Shown: piece by piece, positions 10,081 through 19,619 of the stretch | How positions within the stretch are numbered: the first letter of the stretch is position 1 | Layout: each line of letters opens with the position of its first letter | Notes under the pieces: generated by a model | Database searches by the model: none | What the model was told of the DNA's origin: nothing | What the model saw: only the letters and a program-made list of their open reading frames with translations | Translations under genes and position numbers: made by a program | Assembly (NCBI GenBank): GCA_001767955.1 | Contig: MEMO01000031.1 | Span: 1 to 50,621 of the forward strand | Reading direction: 5' to 3' | Length of the DNA stretch: 50,621 bases | Origin: Alphaproteobacteria bacterium RIFCSPLOWO2_01_FULL_40_26 | Lineage (GTDB): Bacteria > Pseudomonadota > Alphaproteobacteria > Rickettsiales > UBA1997

Positions 10081-10158
10081 TTGTTCTAAGAACCTGTCCT
10101 AAGTCTTTTTTAACCCCAAATTTTAGGCAGGTTCTTAAAATTTTGCGTCTCGTTTAAA

Positions 10159-10238
10159 TAGACCCCGCAACAAGTGCGGGGTGACATTGTTTGAGTAATA
10201 CTTAAAACCATGTCACCCCGCACTTGTTGCGGGGTCTA
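10159..10238. repeat. Double-hairpin palindrome upstream of GIY-YIG gene
   Basis: tagaccccgcaacaagtgcggggtgacat...atgtcaccccgcacttgttgcggggtcta. Confidence 0.95.
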
Positions 10239-10255
10239 TACCCAATCAAAACCAC

Positions 10256-10564
10256 ATGCCATATTACACATATATTCTAACCAATAAACCCAACGGAACT
10301 TTTTACACCGGAATAACGAATGATCTTCAAAGAAGAATTTTTGAACATAAAAAAGGAAAGATTGAAGGTTTTACAAAAAAGTATGGTTTAAAAATATTGG
10401 TTTATTTCGAAGTGTATGAAGATGTTAGGGATGCTATAGCTAGAGAAAAGTTGATAAAAAAATGGAAGAGATCAATTAAGTTAAATGCAATTCAAAGAAT
10501 GAATTCAGAGTGGAAGGATTTATATTTTGAGTTGCTGGTGGACCCCGCAACAAGTGCGGGGTGA
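10256..10564 (+). CDS. GIY-YIG nuclease family protein
   Basis: YYTYILTNKPNGTFYTGITNDLQRRIFEHKKG; C-terminal VDPATSAG and the stop codon come from the repeat. Confidence 0.93.
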   Translation: MPYYTYILTNKPNGTFYTGITNDLQRRIFEHKKGKIEGFTKKYGLKILVYFEVYEDVRDAIAREKLIKKWKRSIKLNAIQRMNSEWKDLYFELLVDPATSAG

Positions 10565-10618
10565 CACTGTTTTGAGTATAACTCCAGAACCATGTCACCT
10601 TGCACTTGTTGCGGGGTC
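10541..10618. repeat. Double-hairpin palindrome downstream of GIY-YIG gene
   Basis: gaccccgcaacaagtgcggggtgacac...atgtcaccttgcacttgttgcggggtc. Confidence 0.93.
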
Positions 10619-10634
10619 AGGAAAAACTAGTTTT

Positions 10635-11975
10635 ATGTCTAACAAAAAATATTTCGGAACCGACGGAATTCGCGGAACGGCAAATAAATTTCCAATGACG
10701 GCGGAAATCGCTTTGCGCGTTGGAATGGCGGTTGGTGCAAAATTTACCAATGGCAATCATCGTCATCGCGTAGTTATCGGCAAAGATACGCGCCTTTCCG
10801 GATATGTCATTGAACCGGCTTTAACCGCCGGACTTGCTGCCGTTGGCATGGATGTGTTTTTGGTTGGGCCGGTACCAACCCCTGCGGTTTCAATGCTGAC
10901 ACGCTCAATTCGCGCTGACATCGGCATCATGATTTCAGCATCGCACAATCCATATCACGATAATGGTATAAAAATTTTCACTCGCGACGGGCATAAACTT
11001 TCCGATCAATTGGAGAAGGAAATTGAAGATTTGATCGAAGGCGACATCACAAAATATCTGGCCAAATCAGAAGATTTCGGACGCGTTCAAAGGCTCGATG
11101 ACGCTTCCAACCGTTATATCGAATTTGTCAAAAACTCTTTTCCCAAAGACAAAACTTTAACCGGAATAAAGATTGTCGTCGATTGCGCTAACGGCGCTTC
11201 CTACAACATTGCGCCAAAAATTTTCTGGGAGCTTGGCGCTGATGTGATTGAAATCGGCACCGAACCAAATGGCTTTAACATCAATGAAAATTGCGGCTCA
11301 ACCCACATCGAAAAATTATGCAAAAAAGTTTTAGAAGAAAAAGCTGATATCGGAATTGCGCTGGATGGCGATGCTGATCGCGTTTTGATTGTTAATGAAC
11401 AGGGTCATGCCGTTTCAGGCGACAAGCTAATCGCGCTCATCGCCGAAAAATTGCATAATGAAGGAAATCTCAAAAAAGACACAGTGGTGATTACGCAAAT
11501 GTCAAATTTGGCGCTTGAAAATTATCTTAATTACATCGGCGTTTCAACAATCCGCACTCAAGTTGGCGATCGCTACGTTCTCGAGGAAATGAAAAAACGA
11601 GGATGCAATTTCGGTGGCGAACAATCAGGACATATCGTGCTTTCTGACTATTCCACCACTGGCGATGGTTTGGTTGCGGCATTGCAGGTTTTATCAATTG
11701 TCTGTGATGCTAAAAAACCAGTTAGTCAAATTCTGAATCTTTTTGAAGCCTTTCCGCAAATTTTGAAAAACGTAAAATTCGACAGCAAAAAAAATCCACT
11801 GGAGGAAAAATCATTACAAAAATTCATCGAAGAAAAATCACATGAACTTGGACATGATGGGCGAGTGCTGGTTAGAAAATCAGGAACAGAAAACCTGATT
11901 CGCATTATGGTTGAAGGAAAGGATTATAAAAAAATTGAGAAAATCGCTGAAGAAATCGCTGCAAAAATTAATTAA
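10635..11975 (+). CDS. glmM: Phosphoglucosamine mutase
   Basis: KKYFGTDGIRGTAN, GIMISASHNPYHDNGIK, ALDGDADRVLIV, VRKSGTENLIRIMVEG; ATG at 10635. Confidence 0.95.
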   Translation: MSNKKYFGTDGIRGTANKFPMTAEIALRVGMAVGAKFTNGNHRHRVVIGKDTRLSGYVIEPALTAGLAAVGMDVFLVGPVPTPAVSMLTRSIRADIGIMISASHNPYHDNGIKIFTRDGHKLSDQLEKEIEDLIEGDITKYLAKSEDFGRVQRLDDASNRYIEFVKNSFPKDKTLTGIKIVVDCANGASYNIAPKIFWELGADVIEIGTEPNGFNINENCGSTHIEKLCKKVLEEKADIGIALDGDADRVLIVNEQGHAVSGDKLIALIAEKLHNEGNLKKDTVVITQMSNLALENYLNYIGVSTIRTQVGDRYVLEEMKKRGCNFGGEQSGHIVLSDYSTTGDGLVAALQVLSIVCDAKKPVSQILNLFEAFPQILKNVKFDSKKNPLEEKSLQKFIEEKSHELGHDGRVLVRKSGTENLIRIMVEGKDYKKIEKIAEEIAAKIN

Positions 11976-12843
11976 TTTTTACTCCCCACTTTTTACCAAG
12001 ATATTTTTCGACATCTTTACGATCTGCGTTTTTTAACACTGAATCAAAAACGATAATTTCTCCGATAAGACCTTGCCATGGATAAGAACCATTTGGTGAA
12101 TTTCCGACGTAAATTGCAGTAATCGGAGTAGCAATAGAGCCGCTTGGATTATTGAGAGTTTCAGCTGTTCCATTGGCCCAGAGTTTCACATTGGTTCCAT
12201 CATAAGTTGCTGAAATAATTTCAGGATTAGAGGTAATATTAGAACCAGCGGAATCAATTGAACTCCATAAGGTTAAAACTCTTTTACCATTATTGACACC
12301 CCCTCCTCCACCTTTTTGATATATCCAGCCATTTACACTTGGAGCTGTTCCGCCATTTAAAAATGCTATGCGATAATTTGTAGAAGTGGTGTCATCTGAT
12401 TTTGCCACTAAAAAAAATGTAAAAATATCTTTTGGATTGCTGATCAAAGTTCCGCTTAAAAATGTGGTAGCACCAGTTGATCCTCCAAAAGAAAGAGATG
12501 GCAAACCGTTGATACCATTGGTTTTGTAGGTGATATTATTATCACTTGTTCCTCTGCTAACATTGTTTTTGGAAACTGATTGTGGGCTGTAATCATTCCA
12601 TAAAGTAACGTTAGCGACATCTTCGGCTTCGCTGGTTTGAAAGGCGGTTTCCATGGTGGTTTCAAGCCATAACATTAAACCTTTAATGCTGGTAACCGGA
12701 GCGCTTTGAGTTTGTGTGCGCGCTGACGCAATTTTCATTTGTGCAACCAAACGACTTGCTTGAGTAATACCGGCAACAAGAATTCCGATAATTAAAATTA
12801 CGATAGAAAGCTCAATTAGGGAAAAGGCGCGTTTTAGTTTCAT
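11968..12843 (-). CDS. Type IV pilin-like protein with LamG/concanavalin-like C-terminal domain
   Basis: RAFSLIELSIVILIIGILVAGI prepilin motif; C-terminal lectin-like GLIGEIIVFDSVLKNADRKDVEKYLGKKWGV. Confidence 0.8.
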   Translation of the reverse strand: MKLKRAFSLIELSIVILIIGILVAGITQASRLVAQMKIASARTQTQSAPVTSIKGLMLWLETTMETAFQTSEAEDVANVTLWNDYSPQSVSKNNVSRGTSDNNITYKTNGINGLPSLSFGGSTGATTFLSGTLISNPKDIFTFFLVAKSDDTTSTNYRIAFLNGGTAPSVNGWIYQKGGGGGVNNGKRVLTLWSSIDSAGSNITSNPEIISATYDGTNVKLWANGTAETLNNPSGSIATPITAIYVGNSPNGSYPWQGLIGEIIVFDSVLKNADRKDVEKYLGKKWGVKIN

Positions 12844-12845
12844 AG

Positions 12846-14009
12846 TTAGAATTTTTTTGTTGCTAGAAAAGTGATCAAACTTCCATATAAAATGGAAAAT
12901 AGAGAACCAAGCAGAACTCCGATTTTTGTTTCATCAAGCATCAGGTGATTATCAACAAAAGCTAGCGAACCGATGAAAATACTCATGGTGAAACCGATGC
13001 CGGTAAAAATCGCCGCGCCATAAAATTCAAGCCAATTAGTGCCGCGCGGGAGATGGGCTATTTTGAAAAAAATCGCAGCAAAACCAAATAGCATTACGCC
13101 GATTTGTTTGCCAAAAAATAATCCTAAAGCAATTCCCAGCACTAAAGGTTGTAAAAAAATTTCCGCTGAAAAATTTTCAATACGCACGCCGGCATTGGCA
13201 AAAGCAAAAACCGGCAAAATCAAAAAATTCACCGATGGCGCAATTTTGTGAGCAATTTTTGGCAAAATCGGTTGGTTGCGAATTTGCATTGGGATGAACA
13301 TGGCGGTGAGAACGCCGGCAAGAGTAGCGTGGATTCCGGATTTCAAAACCATCAACCACAAAATTGCGCCACCAATCAAATAAAGCGAAATGCGATTGGA
13401 ATTTTTGAAATTCAAGAACGCCAGAAAAGCAATAATTATCGCGACATAAAAAAGAAAATTGGCATCAATTGTTCCTGAATAAAAAACAGCGATAATCAAA
13501 ATTGCCGCAAGATCATCGAGCACAGCAAGAGCAACCAAAAAAACTCTCAACGAATTAGAAATTTTTCTGCCAAAAAGCGAAATTATGCCATAGGCAAAGG
13601 CAATATCGGTTGCGCATGGCACCGCAAAACCGCGCATATTTTCGGTGCTGTGATAATTGAAAAAAGAAAAAATCAGCAATGGCACAATAACTCCGCCGGT
13701 TGCGGCAATTGCTGGAAGTGCAAGTTTATGTCTGCTCGAAAGTTCACCAATTAAAATTTCTCTCTTCAGCTCCATCCCAACCAACAAAAAGAAAATCGCC
13801 ATCAATCCATCATTGATCCAATCAAGCAGAGTTAAATTTTTTGCAACAAAACCAAGATTGATCGGCGCATTGATTGCAAGAAAATCACGATAAGTTTGAT
13901 ATTCGGAAGAATTTGCAGCAAGCAACGCTACAGCAGTTGCAACCAATAGTGAAATGCCGATGGCGATTTCTGATTTGAAGAATGTTTTTACAGCTGCGCG
14001 GATCATCAA
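12846..14009 (-). CDS. nhaA: Na+/H+ antiporter NhaA
   Basis: WINDGLMAIFFLLVGMELKREILIGEL, FAVPCATDIAFAYGI, LAVLDDLAAILIIA. Confidence 0.95.
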   Translation of the reverse strand: MMIRAAVKTFFKSEIAIGISLLVATAVALLAANSSEYQTYRDFLAINAPINLGFVAKNLTLLDWINDGLMAIFFLLVGMELKREILIGELSSRHKLALPAIAATGGVIVPLLIFSFFNYHSTENMRGFAVPCATDIAFAYGIISLFGRKISNSLRVFLVALAVLDDLAAILIIAVFYSGTIDANFLFYVAIIIAFLAFLNFKNSNRISLYLIGGAILWLMVLKSGIHATLAGVLTAMFIPMQIRNQPILPKIAHKIAPSVNFLILPVFAFANAGVRIENFSAEIFLQPLVLGIALGLFFGKQIGVMLFGFAAIFFKIAHLPRGTNWLEFYGAAIFTGIGFTMSIFIGSLAFVDNHLMLDETKIGVLLGSLFSILYGSLITFLATKKF

Positions 14010-14944
14010 TCAATCCATAGCGAAAGGCCAAATCTCCATCTGATATAATCCTTAGCTAAAACCTGTGCATGAATGAAATTGTCTTCATTGACGAATTCAT
14101 AATTTTCCTTACGCAGATTTTCCAGTTCAGAGCGATAAACCAGACGGAAAATATTGTTGCGGTTCGATAGGCCGTTAACACGGTTGATGATGGTTTTGCA
14201 CGGCTCGTCATAGTAATATTTCTGATTGTGATCAGCGGGCTGAATTTCAAGGAATTTTACCATCATCTCCTCGAACATTTTAGCACCATTTGGTTCGCGC
14301 ATGAATGATTCTTCAAGCAGAGCGACATCTTTTTCGACACGATTAACCAGCTGCATGCGCAATTTGGAAACATCGTCATTATGCCAATCCATGAAATAGC
14401 TGACATCGCGGATTTTGTAGAAAGCGACAAGATGATTTGGATCATCAGTTGGAATCAAAAATTGTGGATTAGGAAAATAAAACGGCGCTTGACAAAGATT
14501 GATCGGACGCTTTTTGGCTTTGAAATTTTTATCCATTTTTTCATCGTCTGGAAGCTCAATATCAGCATTCATTTCTTCGCCGGAAGTGTAATAATCGAAG
14601 GCAAAATATGTTCCTTCGGAATCACGAATATTTTCTAGCAACGACCAAATATTGGCGATCGGCAAACAAGGTGCCATGCCAACAGCCACAATCAAATCCG
14701 CCTGCGGCAAAGGCTCGTTGCTGGCATCCAAAACCATAAAGATTTTGTTTTTTTCATTACGAAAATATTGGCGATTATCGAAAATTTCTTCATCACGAAC
14801 ATCAACACCGATATAGCGCAAATTCTTATGCTGCAACGCGAGGCAATTTTCAATATCATACCCTCCGCCGCATTGAACCTCGAGGATGGATGAGATATGT
14901 GGGAAGATGTTTTTGATTGATGTAATGTGTTGTTTTGTGTGCAT
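14006..14944 (-). CDS. Putative class I SAM methyltransferase
   Basis: ILEVQCGGGYDIENCL, YIGVDVRDEEIFDNR; Rossmann-like layout. Confidence 0.5.
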   Translation of the reverse strand: MHTKQHITSIKNIFPHISSILEVQCGGGYDIENCLALQHKNLRYIGVDVRDEEIFDNRQYFRNEKNKIFMVLDASNEPLPQADLIVAVGMAPCLPIANIWSLLENIRDSEGTYFAFDYYTSGEEMNADIELPDDEKMDKNFKAKKRPINLCQAPFYFPNPQFLIPTDDPNHLVAFYKIRDVSYFMDWHNDDVSKLRMQLVNRVEKDVALLEESFMREPNGAKMFEEMMVKFLEIQPADHNQKYYYDEPCKTIINRVNGLSNRNNIFRLVYRSELENLRKENYEFVNEDNFIHAQVLAKDYIRWRFGLSLWID

Positions 14945-14968
14945 AGCTTTTAAAAGTTACGTTAGAAA

Positions 14969-15654
14969 TTAAAATCCGCTAAATTGCATTTTATTTTGGT
15001 TAAATCTTTTACCAAGATATTCGAGTAATGATTTTCTGTTGTTTTTTTCCTGATCAAAAGAATGGGTTTCACCAACAATATATTCAATTTTATCAAGATT
15101 TTTGCAGTTATAAAGAATCTCAAACTCCGCTCCTTCGCAATCTATTTTTAACAATTTACAATGATTGATTTTTTTCTCACAAAAAACCTGATCTAAAGTA
15201 ATTGATTTTACTGTTTCTGTTTTGATTGGATTTGGATTATACAAAACATTAAGACCATCAATCATTGAAGATGCACCAGTATTATGCATACATGTAGTTA
15301 ACTTAACAAAACCTTTGGCACCACTAATCGCTAAATTATATAATTTTATACGCCCCTCAACATTATTAATTTTTATATTTCTTTTAAAACTGCGCCAATT
15401 CTCAAACACTGGCTCGAAAGCAAAAATTTTTAAAAAGGGGAATTTTTTAGCAAGAAAGATGGAAAACACTCCTACATTACCACCGATATCAATGACTATA
15501 CACCATGATCAAATTTAATTTTATCCTCAAAAACAAAGCTATATTCGCCTCTGTTGAATTCGTTGTTTAAGAGTTCGATGGTACTGGAATTCGAAGAATC
15601 TGAAAATAAAAAGCTAATTCCCTTGATTGTCACATTTCTAATTCTGTTTGTCAT
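14969..15654 (-). pseudogene. FkbM-family methyltransferase, frameshifted
   Basis: N-terminal part MTNRIRNVTIKGISFLFSDSSNSSTIELLNNEFNRGEYSFVFEDKIKFDHGV then stop; continues in another frame as VIDIGGNVGVFSIFLAKKFPFLKIFAFEPVFENW..LLKIDCEGAEFEIL. Confidence 0.75.
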
Positions 15655-16282
15655 ATAACTCATGGTTTTTCAGCACGTATTTCACGTGGCATCTGATTTG
15701 TTCTACCTTATAGAGAGCCATATATTTGTTAGGCTCCTCTTCTTTAATATAAAATAACGCCCTTCCAAGATTGAATGGCGGTTTTTCCAAATTAACAGGA
15801 TAATATTGACCAAATTGAATGTTGATGTTTTGGGCACTTGTATCGCAAAAACTTGTCAAAAGATATTTTGAGCCGCTGCAAACTACATTTTCTAAAAATT
15901 TCCAAGTTGCAAGGAAGGGAAAGTGGATAAGCATATCGCGTGAAATGATTAGATCTGATTTAATTAACAAATCAGATAAGGCATCCTTACAAAAAAATTT
16001 CATGCTTCTACATTGACAAAACTTTCTGTTATTTTTGTTAATTAAATCCTCCACAATATCCCAACCTTCATATCTCACATTTTCCAAATCAACCTTACTC
16101 ATCCAATTCATATCACCACATGGAACATCAAGAATTGAGCTGATTCGCAGTGTTTTGATCAAATAACGGAGATCATTTCTCAGATTGATTGTATTTCTTA
16201 ACTCAGACCCAGGACCAGAAATGGATTCATCAGAACCCCAAAGATTTTGCTTAAAAATTTTTGTGAAAATTTCTTGTGTCAT
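15638..16282 (-). CDS. SAM methyltransferase, possible Cj1420-like MeOPN methyltransferase
   Basis: SGPGSELRNTINLRNDLRYLIKTLRISSILDVPCGDMNWM, SRDMLIHFPF. Confidence 0.7.
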   Translation of the reverse strand: MTQEIFTKIFKQNLWGSDESISGPGSELRNTINLRNDLRYLIKTLRISSILDVPCGDMNWMSKVDLENVRYEGWDIVEDLINKNNRKFCQCRSMKFFCKDALSDLLIKSDLIISRDMLIHFPFLATWKFLENVVCSGSKYLLTSFCDTSAQNINIQFGQYYPVNLEKPPFNLGRALFYIKEEEPNKYMALYKVEQIRCHVKYVLKNHELYDKQN

Positions 16283-16428
16283 GAGTAAAATAACTTATAA
16301 TTTTATGTCTGTAATTGCCCCGGAAGGCGATGGAAAATTACAATTTAAGTTTGAGCCAAAGCTTTTCTTGTTCTTATTTAAGGTGAGTAAAGCGGTGATG
16401 TTGTTATATTTATCAGCTGTTTTCTGCT

Positions 16429-16941
16429 TTATGATAAGGCCATTTTGTCGAAAATATTTTTGATGGTGCTGTTAACTTTTTTATTAAAAGAATTCTCGAT
16501 AATAAAATCTGGTTTTTGAGGGAATTCTGGCTTTATATCCATACCCATAACGTGTTTTAGCCCATTCTTGCTGCTTTGATTGTATATTTTTTTAACATCT
16601 ATTTTTTTTATAGCGGCTAAATCGGATGAAATAAAAATCTCTATATAACCACCGATATTTCGTCGATTCCAAACGTGTATTTCATGAAATAGAGATATTG
16701 TGGCGCACACCACATTGATATCTTGCTCAACAAGCATTTTGCACAGCCGAGCATATTGTTTAGCGGCTTTCAGTCTTTCTTCCTTTGTGTAACCAAACTG
16801 ATTACCGAATACTTCTCTTAAGATATCTCCATCTAACGAAATTACCGGAATAGATTTTTTTTTATGCAGTCTAACTAATTCAGATGCGATAAAACTTTTT
16901 CCTGAACCAGATAATCCTGTAACCCAAAAAACTTTTGCCAT
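16429..16941 (-). CDS. Adenylylsulfate-kinase (CysC)-like P-loop kinase; candidate CDP-phosphoramidate 3'-kinase (Cj1415-like)
   Basis: VFWVTGLSGSGKSFIASELV, SLDGDILREVFGNQFGYTKEERLKAAKQYARLCKML; next to the glutamine kinase block. Confidence 0.8.
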   Translation of the reverse strand: MAKVFWVTGLSGSGKSFIASELVRLHKKKSIPVISLDGDILREVFGNQFGYTKEERLKAAKQYARLCKMLVEQDINVVCATISLFHEIHVWNRRNIGGYIEIFISSDLAAIKKIDVKKIYNQSSKNGLKHVMGMDIKPEFPQKPDFIIENSFNKKVNSTIKNIFDKMALS

Positions 16942-16957
16942 ATCTTTATTGTTTTAC

Positions 16958-17173
16958 TGTGTTGCTTCTAGGTTGAATTTTATGCATTCATTTCCCAAAT
17001 CTTTTTTATTGATGATGGTTAGGATACTGTTTGCAATGTATTCTTCACTCTTACCGAAATTATAAATCTTATCTTGCCTCAATTTTATTATATTCTCTCG
17101 AAATTTTTCTTTGTTATCTAACAGGTGTTTAGTTTTTTGTACTAATTCAGATAAGTCTTTAGCAATACCAACT
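16958..17173 (-). pseudogene. 3' fragment of a gene (glycosyltransferase-like C-terminus)
   Basis: Frame reads ..VQKTKHLLDNKEKFRENIIKLRQDKIYNFGKSEEYIANSILTIINKKDLGNECIKFNLEATQ*; no 5' part. Confidence 0.5.
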
Positions 17174-17281
17174 TGGTGACAAATTTACTGAATTTATGGA
17201 CTATGTTCAGAAAAAAATAGCACATCTTGAGTGTGTTAAGTCGACATATTTAACTCGTGCTTGGTCAATAAAGCGCAAATA
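17172..17281 (+). pseudogene. 3' fragment of an unidentified gene
   Basis: LGDKFTEFMDYVQKKIAHLECVKSTYLTRAWSIKRK*; 5' part missing. Confidence 0.4.
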
Positions 17282-17289
17282 AATGTGTA

Positions 17290-19608
17290 ATGAAATATTC
17301 AAAAGCACAAACTTTAAAAAAGTTAAAAGGTCGGCTAAAAAGCGCGATTATTTTGGATCAATTTTGTTTTTTAGTTGATGAGTGGCAAAGAGATAAAAAG
17401 AAGATTATTACCAAGTTAAAATTGTTAGGATGGCTCTCGCGCCACTTGATAGTTAGAAGTTCTTCTGCTGATGAGGATGGTAATAGATTTTCTCTTGCCG
17501 GTCATTTTGATTCGATTTTAGGAGTTTTAGGAGAAAAAGAAATTTTTCTCGCAATTGAAAAAATCATAGAAGGTTTTGGTGATCGAAATGTTGAACATGA
17601 GATTTTTGTTCAGCCGTTTCTAAAAGATGTAAAACTCGCTGGAGTTGCTTTTACCAAAGATCCAAGTAATGGCGCACCTTACATCGTAATTAATTTTGAT
17701 GATAAATCTGGACGCACAAATTCTGTTACTTCTGGTGATAGCAACAATCTCAGAACTTTTTATTGTCATAGATTATATCGTAAGAAATTTGGTGATTTTC
17801 GTGATAAAATTTTAGCACTTTGTTTTGAGTTGGAGATAATCACTAAAAGTTCGACCTTAGACATCGAGTTTGCAATCGATCAAAAAAATAAACTTTATCT
17901 TTTTCAAGTTAGGCCACTGGTCGTTAGTCAACAGAATAAAATTGATGAGAGTGAGCATTATAAAATTCTACAATCTATCAGCACCAGCCTTGCTTCTTGG
18001 ATGAAGAAGCATCCTTATTTATGTGGTGATCGGGCAATTTATGGAGTGATGCCAGATTGGAATCCGGCAGAAATTATTGGCATCAAGCCCAATCCGCTTG
18101 CAGTTTCATTATATCGTGAAGTTATCACCAATTCAATCTGGGCTTATCAACGTGATAGTTACGGATATCGCAATTTAAGAAGTTTTCCTTTGTTGGTTGA
18201 GCTTGATGGCATGCCCTATATCGATATTAGGGTTAGTTTTAACTCTTTTATTCCGGCGGGATTAAATCAAAAAATTGCACAAAAGTTGGTTAATTTTTAT
18301 CTTCAAAAATTGATCAAGAATCCACAATTGCACGATAAGGTTGAATTCGAAATCGTTTTTTCATGCTTTACTTTTGATATTTCAAAAAGGTTATTAGAGC
18401 TTAAGAGGCAAGGGTTCTCATCTGATGAAATTTTTCAGATTAAAAAATCTTTACTGGATTTAACCAACAAAATTATTTCCCCAAAATTTGGTTTGTGGAG
18501 AGAGGATTTAAAGAAAATCGAAATTTTAAAATCTCGTCATAAAACAATTCTTGATAGTAGTTTGGATAAATATGCCAAACTTTATTGGTTGATTGAAGAT
18601 TGTAAAAGATATGGTACGCTTCCATTCGCTGGCCTTGCCAGAGCTGGCTTTATTGCGGTTGAGATTCTGAAATCGATGGTGAAGAAAAATCTTCTTACTC
18701 AAGTCGAATATCATAATTTTTTATCCTCACTCAATACGATAAGTTTCTCCATCAAAGAGGATTTTCAAAAATTAGATAAGAAAAACTTTTTAAAAAAATA
18801 TGGTCACTTGCGTCCAGGGACTTACGATATTTTATCAAAAAGATATGATGAAGATTGTGATGGTTATTTTGCCTGGTCACAAAAGAAAAATATTAAAAAT
18901 GAACAAAATAATTTTTGTTTATCGAGCTCTAAACTAGTTAATATTCAAGATGCTCTTGATGAAAATGGTTTTGAAATCGATGTAAAAGATCTTTTTGAAT
19001 TCATCAAAGGCGCAATTGAAGCACGAGAATATTCCAAATTTATTTTTACCAAAAGCTTAAGTGATTTTTTAAAAATTTACGGTGATGTTGCTGTTAAAGA
19101 TTTGGGAATTTCTCTCGAGGATTCTGCCTATGCCCATACTAACTCCATACTATCTCTGAACAGCAATTCTTCTGATCCTAAAAAAATTATCACCGCTTCT
19201 ATCAAACGCAGAAAAGAAAGGTTTGAAGTGACCAAAGTTATTAATTTGCCAATATTAATAACTTCCGCCGATGATGTTTTTGCTTTTTATGAATTAGAGT
19301 CGCGTCCTAACTACATCACTCAAAATAAAGTTATTGGAGAGTTAAAAGTTTTACAGAATAGCGACAGGAACATTGCTGGAAAAATAGTAATGATTGAAAG
19401 TGCCGACCCAGGATATGACTGGATTTTTTCTCACAAAATTAAAGGACTTATCACTAAATATGGCGGGGTTAATTCACATATGGCAATCAGAGTAAGTGAG
19501 CTTGGAATTCCGGCAATAATCGGGGCAGGAAACTTATACGAAACCTTAAAGAGAAATAAAAAAATTAGTCTAGATTGTATGAATCAGAAGGCGACTTGTA
19601 TCAATTAA
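17290..19608 (+). CDS. PEP-synthase-like ATP-grasp + PEP-utilizer swivelling-domain protein; candidate L-glutamine kinase (Cj1418-like)
   Basis: HLIVRSSSADEDGNRFSLAGHFDSILGV; EFAIDQKNKLYLFQVRPL; C-terminal GGVNSHMAIRVSELGIPAIIG with swivel-domain His. Confidence 0.85.
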   Translation: MKYSKAQTLKKLKGRLKSAIILDQFCFLVDEWQRDKKKIITKLKLLGWLSRHLIVRSSSADEDGNRFSLAGHFDSILGVLGEKEIFLAIEKIIEGFGDRNVEHEIFVQPFLKDVKLAGVAFTKDPSNGAPYIVINFDDKSGRTNSVTSGDSNNLRTFYCHRLYRKKFGDFRDKILALCFELEIITKSSTLDIEFAIDQKNKLYLFQVRPLVVSQQNKIDESEHYKILQSISTSLASWMKKHPYLCGDRAIYGVMPDWNPAEIIGIKPNPLAVSLYREVITNSIWAYQRDSYGYRNLRSFPLLVELDGMPYIDIRVSFNSFIPAGLNQKIAQKLVNFYLQKLIKNPQLHDKVEFEIVFSCFTFDISKRLLELKRQGFSSDEIFQIKKSLLDLTNKIISPKFGLWREDLKKIEILKSRHKTILDSSLDKYAKLYWLIEDCKRYGTLPFAGLARAGFIAVEILKSMVKKNLLTQVEYHNFLSSLNTISFSIKEDFQKLDKKNFLKKYGHLRPGTYDILSKRYDEDCDGYFAWSQKKNIKNEQNNFCLSSSKLVNIQDALDENGFEIDVKDLFEFIKGAIEAREYSKFIFTKSLSDFLKIYGDVAVKDLGISLEDSAYAHTNSILSLNSNSSDPKKIITASIKRRKERFEVTKVINLPILITSADDVFAFYELESRPNYITQNKVIGELKVLQNSDRNIAGKIVMIESADPGYDWIFSHKIKGLITKYGGVNSHMAIRVSELGIPAIIGAGNLYETLKRNKKISLDCMNQKATCIN

Positions 19609-19619
19609 TAATTCAGACA

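Noticed and set aside
10527-10634. Upstream extension of the glmM ORF
   Set aside because: Derived from the hairpin element; ATG at 10635 precedes the conserved KKYFGTDGIRGTAN
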